The notes under the pieces are model-generated. The model searched no databases and was not told where the DNA came from. It saw only the letters and a program-made list of their open reading frames with translations. From positions 186,001 to 250,000 of the forward strand of contig CANFJL010000001.1 of NCBI GenBank assembly GCA_947447525.1: 64,000 bases of DNA. Reading direction: 5' to 3'. Of the stretch, positions 53,286-63,456 are shown one piece after another (the stretch's first letter is position 1; every line of letters begins with the position of its first letter). This DNA comes from Flavobacteriales bacterium. Its GTDB lineage: Bacteria > Bacteroidota > Bacteroidia > Flavobacteriales_D > Crocinitomicaceae. The position numbers and the translations under genes were made by a program.

Positions 53286-54614
53286 TTATACTATTTTTTT
53301 CTTCCAATCAAATAATTTCAAATACAATAAGGATAATCCTCCAAGTGTTGTAAAGTAAATATACTCAACTGTCCATATCCAATAGACATCCCATTGAAAT
53401 ATTTTAATAAAACAATAAGCGCTACTGATATAAATTAATACCGCAAAAAATTCTATGGTCATCGATACCAGTGTATTCCCACTTCCAAGTATGGTTTGGA
53501 AATAAACTGAAATCATCCCGTATAAAAATATAGAACAAGAGATTAAACGCAATATTTCCGCACTCTTTTGTACATATTGTTCTTCTGGATTAATAAATCT
53601 TATCAATGCCTCTGGGTAAAAAAGTGCGCCATGAAAAGTAAATAATAGAAATCCAACGGTTAGCAATTGAATACGTCTCTGAATGATCGGAAGCATCTCA
53701 AATTTCTTATTGCCAAGGTATTGCGAAATGTATGTTTTAGTGGTGGCTGCAAATCCCCAAATAGGTACAAAAGCGAGGAAATAAATCGAACGAATGTTCT
53801 GTGAAACCGTCAAATCAAAGTTTCCTTTTTGTTCTAACCAGGTAAAAAAAAGGGTCCATGTCGCTAAGGCAAAAAAGCCTTGTATTAATAAAGGACTGCC
53901 AACTTTAAGCAATTCTATAAATGATTTCCATTGAAAAGAAAAATAGGAAAACAGTTTATATTCTTTTCTTTCATTTGAGAAAATCAGAAAAAGCACCAAG
54001 GTTGTCATTCCTAAGGCATCTGCAATGGTTGAAGCATAAGCCGCTCCTTCAAGGCCCAAGCGCTGGAAACCAAAGTTTCCAAAAATAAGGGTGTATCCTA
54101 ATAAAATATTACTTGAGGCGGTAACAACAGCTGCGATTAACACTACCCATGTTTTTCCTTTTCCAATCATTAAGGCTTGAATAGTTAAGGTAATCACGGC
54201 AAAAAACAAGGAGAATTCCCTTATCTTCAAAAAGTCACCTTGCATCAAAGCAATTTTTGTATTACGAGAATAAGATACAATCCAATCAGGCATTAAAAAA
54301 TACAGGAAAAGAAATAAGCCAATGGCAAGGAGTAATAGTGTAATAAAAGTTGTCCCAAAGATTCTTCCAATAGCATCAAACCTTTCTTCCCCAATTCTTC
54401 TTGCAATAATGATTTGTGATCCTTCACTCATTCCTGCAAGCATTATATAGAGTGTGATGTAGATTAATCCGGCGTTTCCTAAAGCATCAAATGCTTCTGT
54501 TGAATACCTACTTAAAAAGGAGGCGTCAGTAATTAATACAATGGATTGAATAAATCCAGATACCATCATGGGTAAAGCAACAGCAAGAATAGATTTATAA
54601 CTTATCGACAGCAT
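53286..54614 (-). CDS. MATE family efflux transporter
   Basis: A 442-residue inner-membrane cation-coupled antiporter with about twelve helices in two MatE halves. The N-terminal ALPMMVSGFIQSIVLITDASFLSRYSTEA segment and the repeated VGSPLLIQGFFALATWTLFF in the second half are typical. The substrate is unknown. Its ATG overlaps the stop of the upstream methyltransferase (TAATG), and fmt follows immediately, so three unrelated functions share a transcript. Confidence 0.9.
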   Translation of the reverse strand: MLSISYKSILAVALPMMVSGFIQSIVLITDASFLSRYSTEAFDALGNAGLIYITLYIMLAGMSEGSQIIIARRIGEERFDAIGRIFGTTFITLLLLAIGLFLFLYFLMPDWIVSYSRNTKIALMQGDFLKIREFSLFFAVITLTIQALMIGKGKTWVVLIAAVVTASSNILLGYTLIFGNFGFQRLGLEGAAYASTIADALGMTTLVLFLIFSNERKEYKLFSYFSFQWKSFIELLKVGSPLLIQGFFALATWTLFFTWLEQKGNFDLTVSQNIRSIYFLAFVPIWGFAATTKTYISQYLGNKKFEMLPIIQRRIQLLTVGFLLFTFHGALFYPEALIRFINPEEQYVQKSAEILRLISCSIFLYGMISVYFQTILGSGNTLVSMTIEFFAVLIYISSAYCFIKIFQWDVYWIWTVEYIYFTTLGGLSLLYLKLFDWKKKIV

Positions 54615-55789
54615 TAATCAATTTGTAAAATCAAGCCTTTGAGGTATTCTCCCTCCGGATGATAAGCGTTAATCGGATGATCTGCAGCTTGATGTAATTG
54701 TTCTAAAATTCTAACATTGCGTCCAGATTCTATGGCAGCAGCAATTATGGTATGGGTAAACATGGTTTTATCGACCACTTGAGAACAAGAAAAGGTAAAA
54801 ACAATGCCTCCAGGTTTTATTTGTCGAAAAGCATGGGCATTGAGTCTTTTATATCCTTGAATTGCTTGGTGTCTCTTATCCCTATGTTTTGCAAATGCTG
54901 GGGGGTCAATTACTATGATATCGTAATCTTCTTTTAAATCTTTCATGTATTCCATTGCATCTGCAACAATACTTTGGTGTTCCCCTTTGAAGGAATTTAA
55001 TTTCACATTTTCTTCTGTAGCTTCTATTGCTTTTTTAGAACTGTCTAATGAATGTGCAAGGGTTGCACCACCTAGTAATGCTTGTAAACTAAATCCACCA
55101 GAGTAACAGAAGGTATTCAGTACTTTTTTCCCTAAAGCATATCTGTTGAGTAAAGCACGATTTTCTCTTTGATCAATAAAAAAACCTGTTTTTTGTCCTA
55201 GCACCCAATCAATTTGATAATGTACCCCATTTTCTATTGCAGTATGTGGGGTAACACAAGATCCAAATAAATACGCGTCAACCACTCCATCTACTTTATT
55301 TAAAGTTTCGGATGATTTGGAATAAACAGCCTTTAATTTTTTCCCTAAACTTGCTTTCAATCCTGCGACAATCAAGTCTAAAGATTGATACATGCCAACT
55401 GAGTGACATTGAATAACCGCGACACCATTATAGAAATCAATTATTAAACCTGGCAATCCATCTCCCTCACCATGACAAAGTCTAAAAATAGAATTTTGCT
55501 TCGTTAGGAGATTTAATTTTAATCTTAAAGAAACAGCATTACTCAATTTTTGGGTAAAAAAATCTTCATCAATTGACTGTTCTTGAAAACTTAAAACGCG
55601 CACTGCTATGGTTGCATGTTGGTAATGACCAATCGCTAAAAACTGATTTCTACAGTCGTGCACAGCAACAAGATCACCATCTTTTAGAGTGTCAGTAGGA
55701 GTGTAGATGGCACCTGAAAAAACCCAAGGATGTTTTCTTTGTAAGGATTGATCTTTTGATTTTCGCAGTTGTAAAATAGGGTAATTCAT
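54614..55789 (-). CDS. Class I rRNA methyltransferase, RlmI-like (PUA plus SAM domain)
   Basis: From the ATG at 55789 it has 391 residues. An N-terminal PUA domain (LRKSKDQSLQRKHPWVFSGAI) is followed by a linker with GEGDGLPGLIIDFYNGVAVIQCHS and a Rossmann methyltransferase domain with motif I VLNTFCYSGGFSLQALLGGA, motif IV DPPAFAKH and FSCSQ. The family methylates cytosine C5 of 23S rRNA. The 55813 start would prepend eight hydrophobic residues and is less likely. Confidence 0.9.
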   Translation of the reverse strand: MNYPILQLRKSKDQSLQRKHPWVFSGAIYTPTDTLKDGDLVAVHDCRNQFLAIGHYQHATIAVRVLSFQEQSIDEDFFTQKLSNAVSLRLKLNLLTKQNSIFRLCHGEGDGLPGLIIDFYNGVAVIQCHSVGMYQSLDLIVAGLKASLGKKLKAVYSKSSETLNKVDGVVDAYLFGSCVTPHTAIENGVHYQIDWVLGQKTGFFIDQRENRALLNRYALGKKVLNTFCYSGGFSLQALLGGATLAHSLDSSKKAIEATEENVKLNSFKGEHQSIVADAMEYMKDLKEDYDIIVIDPPAFAKHRDKRHQAIQGYKRLNAHAFRQIKPGGIVFTFSCSQVVDKTMFTHTIIAAAIESGRNVRILEQLHQAADHPINAYHPEGEYLKGLILQID

Positions 55790-55888
55790 AGCTGCAAAAG
55801 TAAAGAAAAGCATGGGATTGCGTTCTGTTTTGGTCTTGATGTTTGCAATTAATTTTGTTCATTCGCTTAACTAACAAGTAGAACTGAC

Positions 55889-55896
55889 TATATTTG
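55889..55896 (+). promoter_or_regulatory. -7 box (TATATTTG) before the 86-residue gene
   Basis: Exact TAnnTTTG, 16 bases upstream of the ATG at 55913. No matching -33 box at normal spacing. Confidence 0.45.
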
Positions 55897-55912
55897 ATAA
55901 AAAATTAGAAAA

Positions 55913-56173
55913 ATGAGCAACAAAAGAATTTTGAAAAGAACATTGAATGAGATGATTTATGATGTAGTTGACGAATGTTTTTTCGTTCAAATTACGAAAG
56001 AAGATAAGTTAGAGGCATCTGAGAAATTAATCAATGAAGCAGCTGATTTTCAAGTAGGAATCTTGAGCAGCATCAATAAAGCAAAAGGTAAAGCTGAATT
56101 TAGAGCGATTTTTCTTGAAGTAGAAGGTAAGACTGGTTATTTCATCGATGCTTTAAATACGCTAAACAACTAA
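55913..56173 (+). CDS. Small conserved protein of unknown function
   Basis: An 86-residue soluble protein (ILKRTLNEMIYDVVDECFFVQ, EKLINEAADFQVGILSSINKAK, FIDALNTLN), mainly helical. It looks like a conserved Bacteroidota family, but I know no function. It lies eight bases before the DASS transporter gene and is probably cotranscribed. Confidence 0.65.
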   Translation: MSNKRILKRTLNEMIYDVVDECFFVQITKEDKLEASEKLINEAADFQVGILSSINKAKGKAEFRAIFLEVEGKTGYFIDALNTLNN

Positions 56174-56181
56174 TAATTAAC

Positions 56182-57558
56182 ATGTTAAAATTAGAATGGA
56201 AGACTTTGCTGACAGCCTTAGGGGTGTTTGCTTTCTTAATGATTCTATTTTTAACAGGCGGTCACTCTACCTATTGGAATGCTATTGCATTAGGTGGCTT
56301 GATGATCTTTTTGTGGGTGATAGAAGCCGTTTCAATTTATGTAACGGCGCTTCTCCCACTAATTCTAGCAATACCCCTTGGACTTCTTAACTCAGATGAT
56401 CTAGCCAATGCCTACGGGAATAGTAATGTATATCTATTTTTCGGCGGATTTGTTCTAGCGCTCGGACTTGAAAAATGGAAAGTTCATGAGCAAATTGCAT
56501 ATGCAATTCTGACTATTGTAGGTGATACCAAACCTAGAATTTTACTAGGTTTTTTGCTTACAACAGGGTTCCTCAGCATGTGGATTTCAAATACAGCAAC
56601 TGCATTAATGATGATGCCGCTTGCCATTGCGATTATTAAGGCAATGCCTATTGAACATCAGAAGTCAAAATTCTCCTTGTTTTTAATGTTATCAATTGCA
56701 TATGCTGCTAGTATTGGAGGAATGGGAACACTTGTTGGTACTCCTACGAATACTCAAATGGCAGCGATTTTACAACAGAACTATCATATTACCATAGGTT
56801 TTTTTGATTGGATGAAAATTGGGATGCCTTTGAGTATCTTGCTATTATTACTCACTTTTGTGTTCTTTTATTTTGCCCTTGGTAAAGAACGGTATGATAA
56901 ACATGACTTCGCTCTAGAAAAGAAACCTTGGACGCGTCCACAATATGTTTCGGTTTCAATCTTTGGACTTGTTGTATTGCTTTGGTCTTTTCGTGAATTG
57001 ATAAAAGCAAAAACTGGGTTTGATTATCATGACGAAAGTGCCGCTATTTTTGGAGCTATCTTAATGTTTTCGATTCCTGGTGATAAAACTCATAAGCAAT
57101 TATTAACATGGAAGGATACAGAAAAGCTCCCTTGGGGTATTCTTCTTCTTTTTGGTGGTGGACTTGCATTAGCGCGTTTCCTTGAGGTAAATGGTGTGAT
57201 TAATGAATTAACCAAAGTCCTTCAATCCTATAGTGGTTATTCTATTGGAGTAATTATACTGGTAATGGTGATTATTGGTGTTTTTGCATCTGAAATCTTA
57301 TCCAATTTAGCGCTCGTAGTCATTTTCGTACCCATAGTCGCAGCATTTGCAAAATCATCAGGTTTTGATATTGTACAAATGGCGATTCCTCTTACATTAG
57401 CCGCTAGTTGTGCCTTTATGATGCCCGTTGGAACGCCTCCAAATGCTATTGTTTTTGCCTCCGGTTATATTAAAATGAGTCAAATGGTAAAGGTTGGCTT
57501 TATTCTCAATATCATCAGCATCTTGCTGATCACTCTTTTTGCCATATTATTTCTTTGA
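56182..57558 (+). CDS. SLC13/DASS family anion:Na+ symporter
   Basis: A 458-residue inner-membrane carrier with about eleven helices and the two helix-hairpin substrate signatures SNTATALMMMPLAIAII (about residues 137-153) and MPVGTPPNAIVFASGYI (about 415-431). Both are typical of divalent-anion sodium symporters, which carry succinate, citrate or sulfate. Which anion is used cannot be told. A dicarboxylate would feed gluconeogenesis through PckA, but the genes are far apart. Confidence 0.9.
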   Translation: MLKLEWKTLLTALGVFAFLMILFLTGGHSTYWNAIALGGLMIFLWVIEAVSIYVTALLPLILAIPLGLLNSDDLANAYGNSNVYLFFGGFVLALGLEKWKVHEQIAYAILTIVGDTKPRILLGFLLTTGFLSMWISNTATALMMMPLAIAIIKAMPIEHQKSKFSLFLMLSIAYAASIGGMGTLVGTPTNTQMAAILQQNYHITIGFFDWMKIGMPLSILLLLLTFVFFYFALGKERYDKHDFALEKKPWTRPQYVSVSIFGLVVLLWSFRELIKAKTGFDYHDESAAIFGAILMFSIPGDKTHKQLLTWKDTEKLPWGILLLFGGGLALARFLEVNGVINELTKVLQSYSGYSIGVIILVMVIIGVFASEILSNLALVVIFVPIVAAFAKSSGFDIVQMAIPLTLAASCAFMMPVGTPPNAIVFASGYIKMSQMVKVGFILNIISILLITLFAILFL

Positions 57559-57593
57559 TATTTTTCAGTATATTCGTGTAAACGATTCTGCCA

Positions 57594-59360
57594 ATGATAT
57601 CAGCAAAAAGATTATTTGATGTTCCTTATTTTCAATTAGAACAGTATCCTAATCCAACCATGTTTGTTACTAAAAAACAAGGTGTTTGGGTTCCGGTTTC
57701 CACCAGTGAATTTTTAACAGAAGTGATGCAAGTTTCAAAAGGATTAATTGCTTTTGGAATTCAACCTGGAGATCGTGTTGCAGTATCTTCAAACAACCGT
57801 GTCGAATGGAATATCTTGGATATTGCTGTTCAACAAGTAGGAGCAGTTTTGGTCCCTCTATACCCTAACATTAGTGAAAGTGATTATAAGTATATATTAA
57901 ATAATGCTGAAGCAAAATTAATGATTGTTTCTAATCTAGATTTGGCAACTAAAATACAGCATGTACAAAAAGATACGCCAAGTTTAATTGATTTTTTCAC
58001 TTTTGATACCATAGAGAATTTTCAGAATTGGAAAATGCTACATGAAAAAGGTGCTTCTATAGATGAAAGTGAGGTAAAATTAAGAATGGACAAGGTTAAA
58101 TATGAAGACTTAGCGACCATTATTTACACTTCTGGTACAACAGGGAATCCAAAAGGTGTAATGCTTTCTCATCGGAATTTACTCTCCAATGTGTCGGCAT
58201 GTATGCGTCCAATTCCTGCAGACAATCATTCAAAGGTGCTGTCTTTTCTTCCTGTCTGCCATGTTTATGAGCGTATGTTGCATTATTTATATATGCAAAT
58301 CGGTTGCTCCATTTATTTCGCTGAATCAATGGATACAATTGGTGAAAATATCAAAGAAGTGAAACCAGATTTGTTCTCTGCTGTTCCTCGTTTAATTGAA
58401 AAGGTTTTTGATAAAATAATGGCTAAAGGGGAGGACTTAAAAGGAATTAAACGCATTTTGTTCTTTTGGGCTGTTCGTTTAGCGGAGCAATATGAATCGG
58501 TTGGTAAAAGCAGTTGGTATCATTTCAAATTAGCTATTGCGCGTAAATTGATTTTTTCTAAATGGCAAGAAGCTTTAGGAGGAAATGTCAGAGCAATTGC
58601 TTCGGGAAGTGCTGCCCTTCAACCGAGACTTATGCGCATGTTTATGGCCGCTGGAATTCCAATTTTGGAAGGCTATGGTTTGACGGAAACTTCTCCGGTG
58701 GTTTCTGTAAATTGTTTTACCAAAGGAATTCGAGTTGGTTGTGTTGGAGCTTTAATCGATGAGGTGGAAGTTAAAATTGCAGAGGATGGAGAAATACTCA
58801 TCAAAGGTCCAAATGTGATGATGGGTTATTATAAAAACCAGGAAGCTAATGAGGAGGTTTTTGATGCGGAGGGATGGTTTCATACAGGTGATATTGGAAC
58901 TTTCCAAGAAGGAATTTATTTGAAAATAACAGATAGAAAAAAAGAAATTTTTAAAACGTCAGGAGGTAAATATATCGTTCCTCAAGCCATGGAAAATAAG
59001 TTTAAAGAATCAAGATTCATTGAACAAATCATGGTCATTGGTGAAGGACAAAAGTTTCCAGCAGCTTTAATTGTTCCTAATTTCTCGTTCATCCGTGAAT
59101 GGATTCAGCGGCATGAACTCGATTTTGGAAAACTAGACAATGCAGATTTAATTCAACAGCAGGAATTGATTGATCGTATTCAAGAAGAAGTTTCCCTCTA
59201 TAATAAAGGTTTTGGAAATTGGGAGCAGATTAAAAAATTCAAATTATTACCCAAAGAATTTTCAATTGAAAATGAGGAGTTAACGCCTACGCTAAAATTG
59301 AGAAGAAAAAAGATCTTAGAGAAAAATGCGAGCGCATTTAATGAGATTTTTAGCGTGTAG
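57594..59360 (+). CDS. Long-chain fatty-acid-CoA ligase (AMP-forming)
   Basis: The 588-residue adenylate-forming enzyme activates fatty acids with ATP and CoA. Motifs are IIYTSGTTGNPKGVMLSH (about 176-193), GYGLTETSPVVSVN (about 361-374), GWFHTGDIG (about 426-434), and the hinge DRKKEIFKTSGGKYIVPQ with its lysine. Length and sequence fit the FadD15-like bacterial group. It is monocistronic or at the end of the transporter transcript, with a strong terminator. Confidence 0.93.
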   Translation: MISAKRLFDVPYFQLEQYPNPTMFVTKKQGVWVPVSTSEFLTEVMQVSKGLIAFGIQPGDRVAVSSNNRVEWNILDIAVQQVGAVLVPLYPNISESDYKYILNNAEAKLMIVSNLDLATKIQHVQKDTPSLIDFFTFDTIENFQNWKMLHEKGASIDESEVKLRMDKVKYEDLATIIYTSGTTGNPKGVMLSHRNLLSNVSACMRPIPADNHSKVLSFLPVCHVYERMLHYLYMQIGCSIYFAESMDTIGENIKEVKPDLFSAVPRLIEKVFDKIMAKGEDLKGIKRILFFWAVRLAEQYESVGKSSWYHFKLAIARKLIFSKWQEALGGNVRAIASGSAALQPRLMRMFMAAGIPILEGYGLTETSPVVSVNCFTKGIRVGCVGALIDEVEVKIAEDGEILIKGPNVMMGYYKNQEANEEVFDAEGWFHTGDIGTFQEGIYLKITDRKKEIFKTSGGKYIVPQAMENKFKESRFIEQIMVIGEGQKFPAALIVPNFSFIREWIQRHELDFGKLDNADLIQQQELIDRIQEEVSLYNKGFGNWEQIKKFKLLPKEFSIENEELTPTLKLRRKKILEKNASAFNEIFSV

Positions 59361-59368
59361 CATTTAAA

Positions 59369-59409
59369 GACATAAAAAAAGCCACAATTAATGTGGCTTT
59401 TTTTATGTC
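59369..59409. terminator. Bidirectional terminator between the acyl-CoA ligase and small secreted protein genes
   Basis: Perfect 18-bp inverted repeat GACATAAAAAAAGCCACA/TGTGGCTTTTTTTATGTC with an ATTAA loop. A and T runs flank the GC core on both strands. Confidence 0.93.
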
Positions 59410-59422
59410 AAAAAGAAAAATT

Positions 59423-59641
59423 TTAGTTTCCTGATTTCTTTGAACAACATGATTTTTGCTCAGTACTTGAACATGTTTTTCCAGTAGTTGTACTTGAACA
59501 ACATGCTTTTTTCTTTTTCTTATTTTTTTTCTTGTGATCATCTTTCAATTCCATTTTCACACCACTAACCGCAGCGTAACTTGTAGTTGCCATTGATACA
59601 ACAAATGTTGAAAGCGCTAAAACTAAAAATACCTTTTTCAT
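59423..59641 (-). CDS. Small secreted Lys/Cys-rich protein
   Basis: A 72-residue product with a signal peptide (MKKVFLVLALSTFVVSMATTSYA). The mature 49 residues have a charged stretch (KDDHKKKNKKKKK) and a cysteine-rich tail with ACCSS, KTCSS and KSCCSKK, six cysteines in all. No family recognised. A metal- or redox-related role is a guess from composition only. Confidence 0.65.
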   Translation of the reverse strand: MKKVFLVLALSTFVVSMATTSYAAVSGVKMELKDDHKKKNKKKKKACCSSTTTGKTCSSTEQKSCCSKKSGN

Positions 59642-59677
59642 AATTTCTATTTTTTTATAAAGTTAACTAATTATTAT

Positions 59678-60337
59678 TTAAATTTTGCCAATCAAAGTTA
59701 ATTTTGATTGCACCATATCTCCAATTTTAATATCTAGTGCTGTTCCAATCGGTAAAAATAAATCGACACGAGATCCAAATTTAATAAATCCAAATTCCTC
59801 GCCTTTCTCAGCTATGGAACCATCTTTTGCATAAAAACAAATTCTACGTGCTACTGCTCCCGCAATTTGTCGCACCATTATCTCTGTATCGTTTCCTGCT
59901 ATTACCATGGTCGTTCTTTCGTTCTCTGTACTGCTTTTTGGGTGCCATGCAACAAGAAATTTTCCAGGATGGTATTTTTGGTAAGTAACAGTTCCGCTGA
60001 TGGGGTAATAATTGGCGTGAACATTTAATGGTGACATAAAGATTGAAACTTGAAGTCTTTGGTCTTTAAAATACTCTGGCTCATAAGTTTCTTCTATTAC
60101 AACAACTTTCCCATCTGCTGGACAAACTATATCTGTTTCTGAATAAGCTCTATGTCTTTTTGGGATTCTAAAAAATTGAATGACTAAATACAAGAATACC
60201 AATAGCAATAATTCAATTGCAATTAACAAATAGATCCAATGGAGCTTTAAGAATAGATAGTAATTTCCAGCGCTGAGAATTCCAACAGCAATTAGCGTAT
60301 AAATAATGAGTAGTGTTCCTTCTCTGTGTAGTTTCAT
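59678..60337 (-). CDS. psd: Phosphatidylserine decarboxylase, short type
   Basis: Makes phosphatidylethanolamine from phosphatidylserine. The 219 residues include two N-terminal membrane helices (about 8-28 and 34-56), the VCPADGKV strand, SIFMSPLNVHANYYPISG with the catalytic His, and the self-cleavage site F-G188-S189-R, where Ser189 becomes the pyruvoyl group. This is the bacterial/archaeal short form that is cleaved near the C terminus. It follows cdsA by 23 bases; a pssA gene is not in the window. Confidence 0.93.
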   Translation of the reverse strand: MKLHREGTLLIIYTLIAVGILSAGNYYLFLKLHWIYLLIAIELLLLVFLYLVIQFFRIPKRHRAYSETDIVCPADGKVVVIEETYEPEYFKDQRLQVSIFMSPLNVHANYYPISGTVTYQKYHPGKFLVAWHPKSSTENERTTMVIAGNDTEIMVRQIAGAVARRICFYAKDGSIAEKGEEFGFIKFGSRVDLFLPIGTALDIKIGDMVQSKLTLIGKI

Positions 60338-60360
60338 GATGGAAAATTAGAAATTTTATT

Positions 60361-61185
60361 TCAGTTCCAATAATAATAGACCATATTCCAGCAATAAAAA
60401 AATGGTATTGAAAACAATGCTGCATCAAATCTATCTAAAATTCCACCGTGTCCTGGTAAGATTGTACCGGTGTCTTTAATATTTAAGCTTCTCTTAAATA
60501 AGGACTCTAATAGATCACCAAAAATAGAACCTGGAGCAATAATTACAGCTGAAATGACCCAAAAAAATGTATTTCCTTCATTGATGTATTTACCAATAAT
60601 AAAGCCTAATAACAAAGTAAAAATAATACCACCTATGGTTCCTTCCCAGGTTTTGTTGGGTGATATTCTTTCAAATAGTTTATGCTTTCCAAAGAGTCTT
60701 CCGCATACATATGCGAAGGTGTCATTGGCCCAAATCAACAAGAACATTCCAACAACAGTAGGGAGGTAAAAGGTGTTCCTTAAATTTAAATCTATGGTAA
60801 GATAAAAAGGAATCACCACATATAAAATTCCAAAAACCATGAGCGCAATATTGCTAATTGGATGCTCATGTTTTTTCCATAATTCAACCAATATTAAGGT
60901 GAATAAAAGTGGAACGATAAAGGTTATAGAGATTACAGGTAGTATTTTAAGACTGATGCCAACCAATAGGGTGAAGATAAAAAGACCTATAAAAATGCCA
61001 ATTTCCGAACTCACTTGAATATCTTTTTGACCTTTAAATAGCCGATAATACTCCATCAATCCTAGGACCATAAACACGGAGAATACTACGGTTTGCAAAT
61101 AAGGGTTCCACAGAATGGAACCAATAACCAAACTGGCAAATACTAAACCTGTGATCGAGCGTTGTAGGAGATTATTCACCTTCAT
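60361..61185 (-). CDS. cdsA: Phosphatidate cytidylyltransferase
   Basis: Inner-membrane enzyme making CDP-diacylglycerol from phosphatidate and CTP. It has 274 residues and about eight helices. The family signature near the C terminus is complete: SLFKRSLNIKDTGTILPGHGG followed by ILDRFDA, and NKTWEGTIGG lies upstream. Its first 14 bases overlap the end of the DUF2007 gene, which implies coupled translation. With psd it supplies two steps of phosphatidylethanolamine synthesis. Confidence 0.95.
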   Translation of the reverse strand: MKVNNLLQRSITGLVFASLVIGSILWNPYLQTVVFSVFMVLGLMEYYRLFKGQKDIQVSSEIGIFIGLFIFTLLVGISLKILPVISITFIVPLLFTLILVELWKKHEHPISNIALMVFGILYVVIPFYLTIDLNLRNTFYLPTVVGMFLLIWANDTFAYVCGRLFGKHKLFERISPNKTWEGTIGGIIFTLLLGFIIGKYINEGNTFFWVISAVIIAPGSIFGDLLESLFKRSLNIKDTGTILPGHGGILDRFDAALFSIPFFYCWNMVYYYWN

Positions 61186-61375
61186 TGTTTAGAAGTTGTC
61201 TCGCTTTTTCTTCATCTTCTTTAGTCACAAAAATCTGATAGGCGCCAAAATTCTGGTACATGGTATCCACTGAATTACGCTCTTGAAATTCAAGGTCATT
61301 ATTACTCAATAGTTGTTTTGAGATTTCAAACAAAAATCGGTCAGTAGTATCCAAAATACAAATAAAATTATGCAT
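61172..61375 (-). CDS. DUF2007-like small protein
   Basis: A 67-residue protein with a beta-alpha-beta layout (QLLSNNDLEFQERN, GAYQIFVTKEDEEKARQLL) like DUF2007, a small ferredoxin-like putative signalling domain. It overlaps ftsH upstream by 8 bases and cdsA downstream by 14, so its translation is locked to both. Function unknown. Confidence 0.7.
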   Translation of the reverse strand: MHNFICILDTTDRFLFEISKQLLSNNDLEFQERNSVDTMYQNFGAYQIFVTKEDEEKARQLLNNEGE

Positions 61376-63449
61376 CAGTTTTGGTTTCTTTATCTTCTGA
61401 ATCTAATTTTGGAGCTTCTGATAGTTCTATTGTCTCCACTGTAACGTCATGTTTTCCTGTTCCTTCTTCCGGAGCTGCAACAGCTTTTTTCTTCCTGGTT
61501 TTAACTACCTTTTCTTGTGGAATTTCAATACCCAGCATTTCTTCTGGCTCCCAAGTTCTTTTACCAAAGATTAATTCTAAATCTTCTTTAAAGATAACTT
61601 CTGTCTCTAATAATTTCTCCGCAAGTTGCGTTAATTTATCTTGATTGTTTCTTAAAGTTTCCAAAGCTCTTTGATATTGTGACTCAATCAATTTACTTAC
61701 TTCTTCATCGATTACCCTAGCGGTTACATCTGAATAAGGTTTGGTGAAAGAATCGCGGCCTTGAGAATCATAGTATGATATATTACCCACACGTTCATTT
61801 AAACCGTAGATAGAAACCATTGCATATGCTTGCTTGGTTACTTTTTCCAAATCGCTCAAGGCACCTGTGCTAATTTTTCCGAAGATTAATTGTTCAGCAG
61901 CTCTTCCTCCAAGCGCAGAACACATTTCATCTAAAATTTGTTCCGTGGTAGTGATACTTCTTTCTTCAGGTAAATACCAAGCAGCACCTAGAGATTGACC
62001 TCTTGGAACAATGGTTACTTTAATTAAAGGGTGCGCGTATTCTAGAAGCCAAGAGATGGTTGCATGTCCAGCCTCATGAAAAGCAATCGCTTTCTTTTCG
62101 CTTTTTGTAATGATTTTATTTTTCTTCTCTAGACCTCCAACAATTCGATCAACAGCATCTAAGAAATCCTGTTTCTCTACTTTCTTTTTGCCATGACGCG
62201 CTGCAATCAGTGCTGCTTCATTACACAAATTCGCGATGTCGGCACCAGAAAAACCAGGTGTTTGCTTTGCTAGAAAGTCAATATCTATATTATCAACTAA
62301 TTTAATTGGTTTTAAATGAACTTTGAAAATATCTTTCCTTTCATTTACATCTGGCATATCCACATAAATTTGACGATCAAATCGACCTGCTCTCATTAAT
62401 GCGCTGTCCAAAACATCAGCTCTGTTGGTTGCTGCTAAAATAATAACGCCTGAATTGGTGCCGAATCCATCCATTTCAGTCAATAATTGATTCAAAGTAT
62501 TCTCTCTTTCGTCATTAGAGTTGAAGCCATTGTTCTTCCCTCTTGCTCTACCAATTGCATCAATTTCATCGATAAAGATAATTGCGGGTGCTTTTTCTTT
62601 GGCTTGTTTAAATAGGTCTCTAACGCGTGACGCTCCGACTCCAACAAACATTTCAACAAAATCTGAACCTGAAAGTGAAAAGAATGGAACCTTAGCTTCT
62701 CCAGCAACTGCCTTAGCCAATAGCGTCTTTCCTGTTCCAGGAGGCCCTACCAGCAATGCTCCTTTAGGAATTTTCGCTCCAATTTCAGTGTACTTTTTTG
62801 GATTCTTTAAAAACTCAACAATCTCTACAATTTCTTCTTTTGCTCCCACTAATCCTGCAACATCTTCAAAAGTAGTATTGGTACTTTTACCTTTTTCGTA
62901 TACTTGAGCTCTTGATTTTCCAATGTTAAAAATTTGGCCTCCGCCACCTCCGCCACCTGCACCACCTGACATTCTTCGCATTACAAAAATCCAAATGAGG
63001 ATGATTATTCCGAAAGGTAAGATGTAACCTAGAATTTGAGCAAGATAATTCACCTTGTTCACTGGGATATAGTTAGAAAATTTAAGTTGGTCAAGGTCTT
63101 TTTCAAAATTTCCTGGATCACCAATGTTTTCTAATTCAAATACGATTTCTTTGTCTTTAATTGGACCTGATTTATCAAGTGCTTTTTTCATTTCTGTCCA
63201 TTCACCACCTTTCGTGTTTTTAACATATGAAATACCTTCGGTAGTTAAATAAAAGTCAGCTTTAGATTGATTTACAATTTCAATCTTGCGAACGCCATTG
63301 TTTTCAATTAAGGTGAATAGCGTTTTCTTTTTTAGTATTGTGTGGGTGGAGCTACCACTTTGATAAATTTGAAATGCAATTAATGCAACTCCTAAAATAG
63401 CGTAAATCCAATAAACTGAAAATCCGCCTTTTTTCTTTTCCTTTGCCAT
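61368..63449 (-). CDS. ftsH: ATP-dependent zinc metalloprotease FtsH
   Basis: Membrane-anchored AAA+ protease that degrades unneeded membrane and regulatory proteins. Of 693 residues, two membrane helices lie at about 12-29 and 137-157, with the periplasmic domain between. A glycine-rich linker ([12 protein letters not shown]) follows. Walker A is GPPGTGKT (235-242), Walker B IIFIDEID (290-297), second region of homology near 340-360, zinc site HEAGH (458-462). The C-terminal tail is Lys/Glu-rich. It is preceded by rsfS (seven-base gap). Confidence 0.97.
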   Translation of the reverse strand: MAKEKKKGGFSVYWIYAILGVALIAFQIYQSGSSTHTILKKKTLFTLIENNGVRKIEIVNQSKADFYLTTEGISYVKNTKGGEWTEMKKALDKSGPIKDKEIVFELENIGDPGNFEKDLDQLKFSNYIPVNKVNYLAQILGYILPFGIIILIWIFVMRRMSGGAGGGGGGGQIFNIGKSRAQVYEKGKSTNTTFEDVAGLVGAKEEIVEIVEFLKNPKKYTEIGAKIPKGALLVGPPGTGKTLLAKAVAGEAKVPFFSLSGSDFVEMFVGVGASRVRDLFKQAKEKAPAIIFIDEIDAIGRARGKNNGFNSNDERENTLNQLLTEMDGFGTNSGVIILAATNRADVLDSALMRAGRFDRQIYVDMPDVNERKDIFKVHLKPIKLVDNIDIDFLAKQTPGFSGADIANLCNEAALIAARHGKKKVEKQDFLDAVDRIVGGLEKKNKIITKSEKKAIAFHEAGHATISWLLEYAHPLIKVTIVPRGQSLGAAWYLPEERSITTTEQILDEMCSALGGRAAEQLIFGKISTGALSDLEKVTKQAYAMVSIYGLNERVGNISYYDSQGRDSFTKPYSDVTARVIDEEVSKLIESQYQRALETLRNNQDKLTQLAEKLLETEVIFKEDLELIFGKRTWEPEEMLGIEIPQEKVVKTRKKKAVAAPEEGTGKHDVTVETIELSEAPKLDSEDKETKTDA

Positions 63450-63456
63450 ATTCTAA

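Noticed and set aside
62521-62907. 128-codon plus-strand open frame inside ftsH
   Set aside because: It overlaps the conserved AAA core of ftsH; low-complexity Ser/Phe/Pro product typical of antisense to coding sequence.
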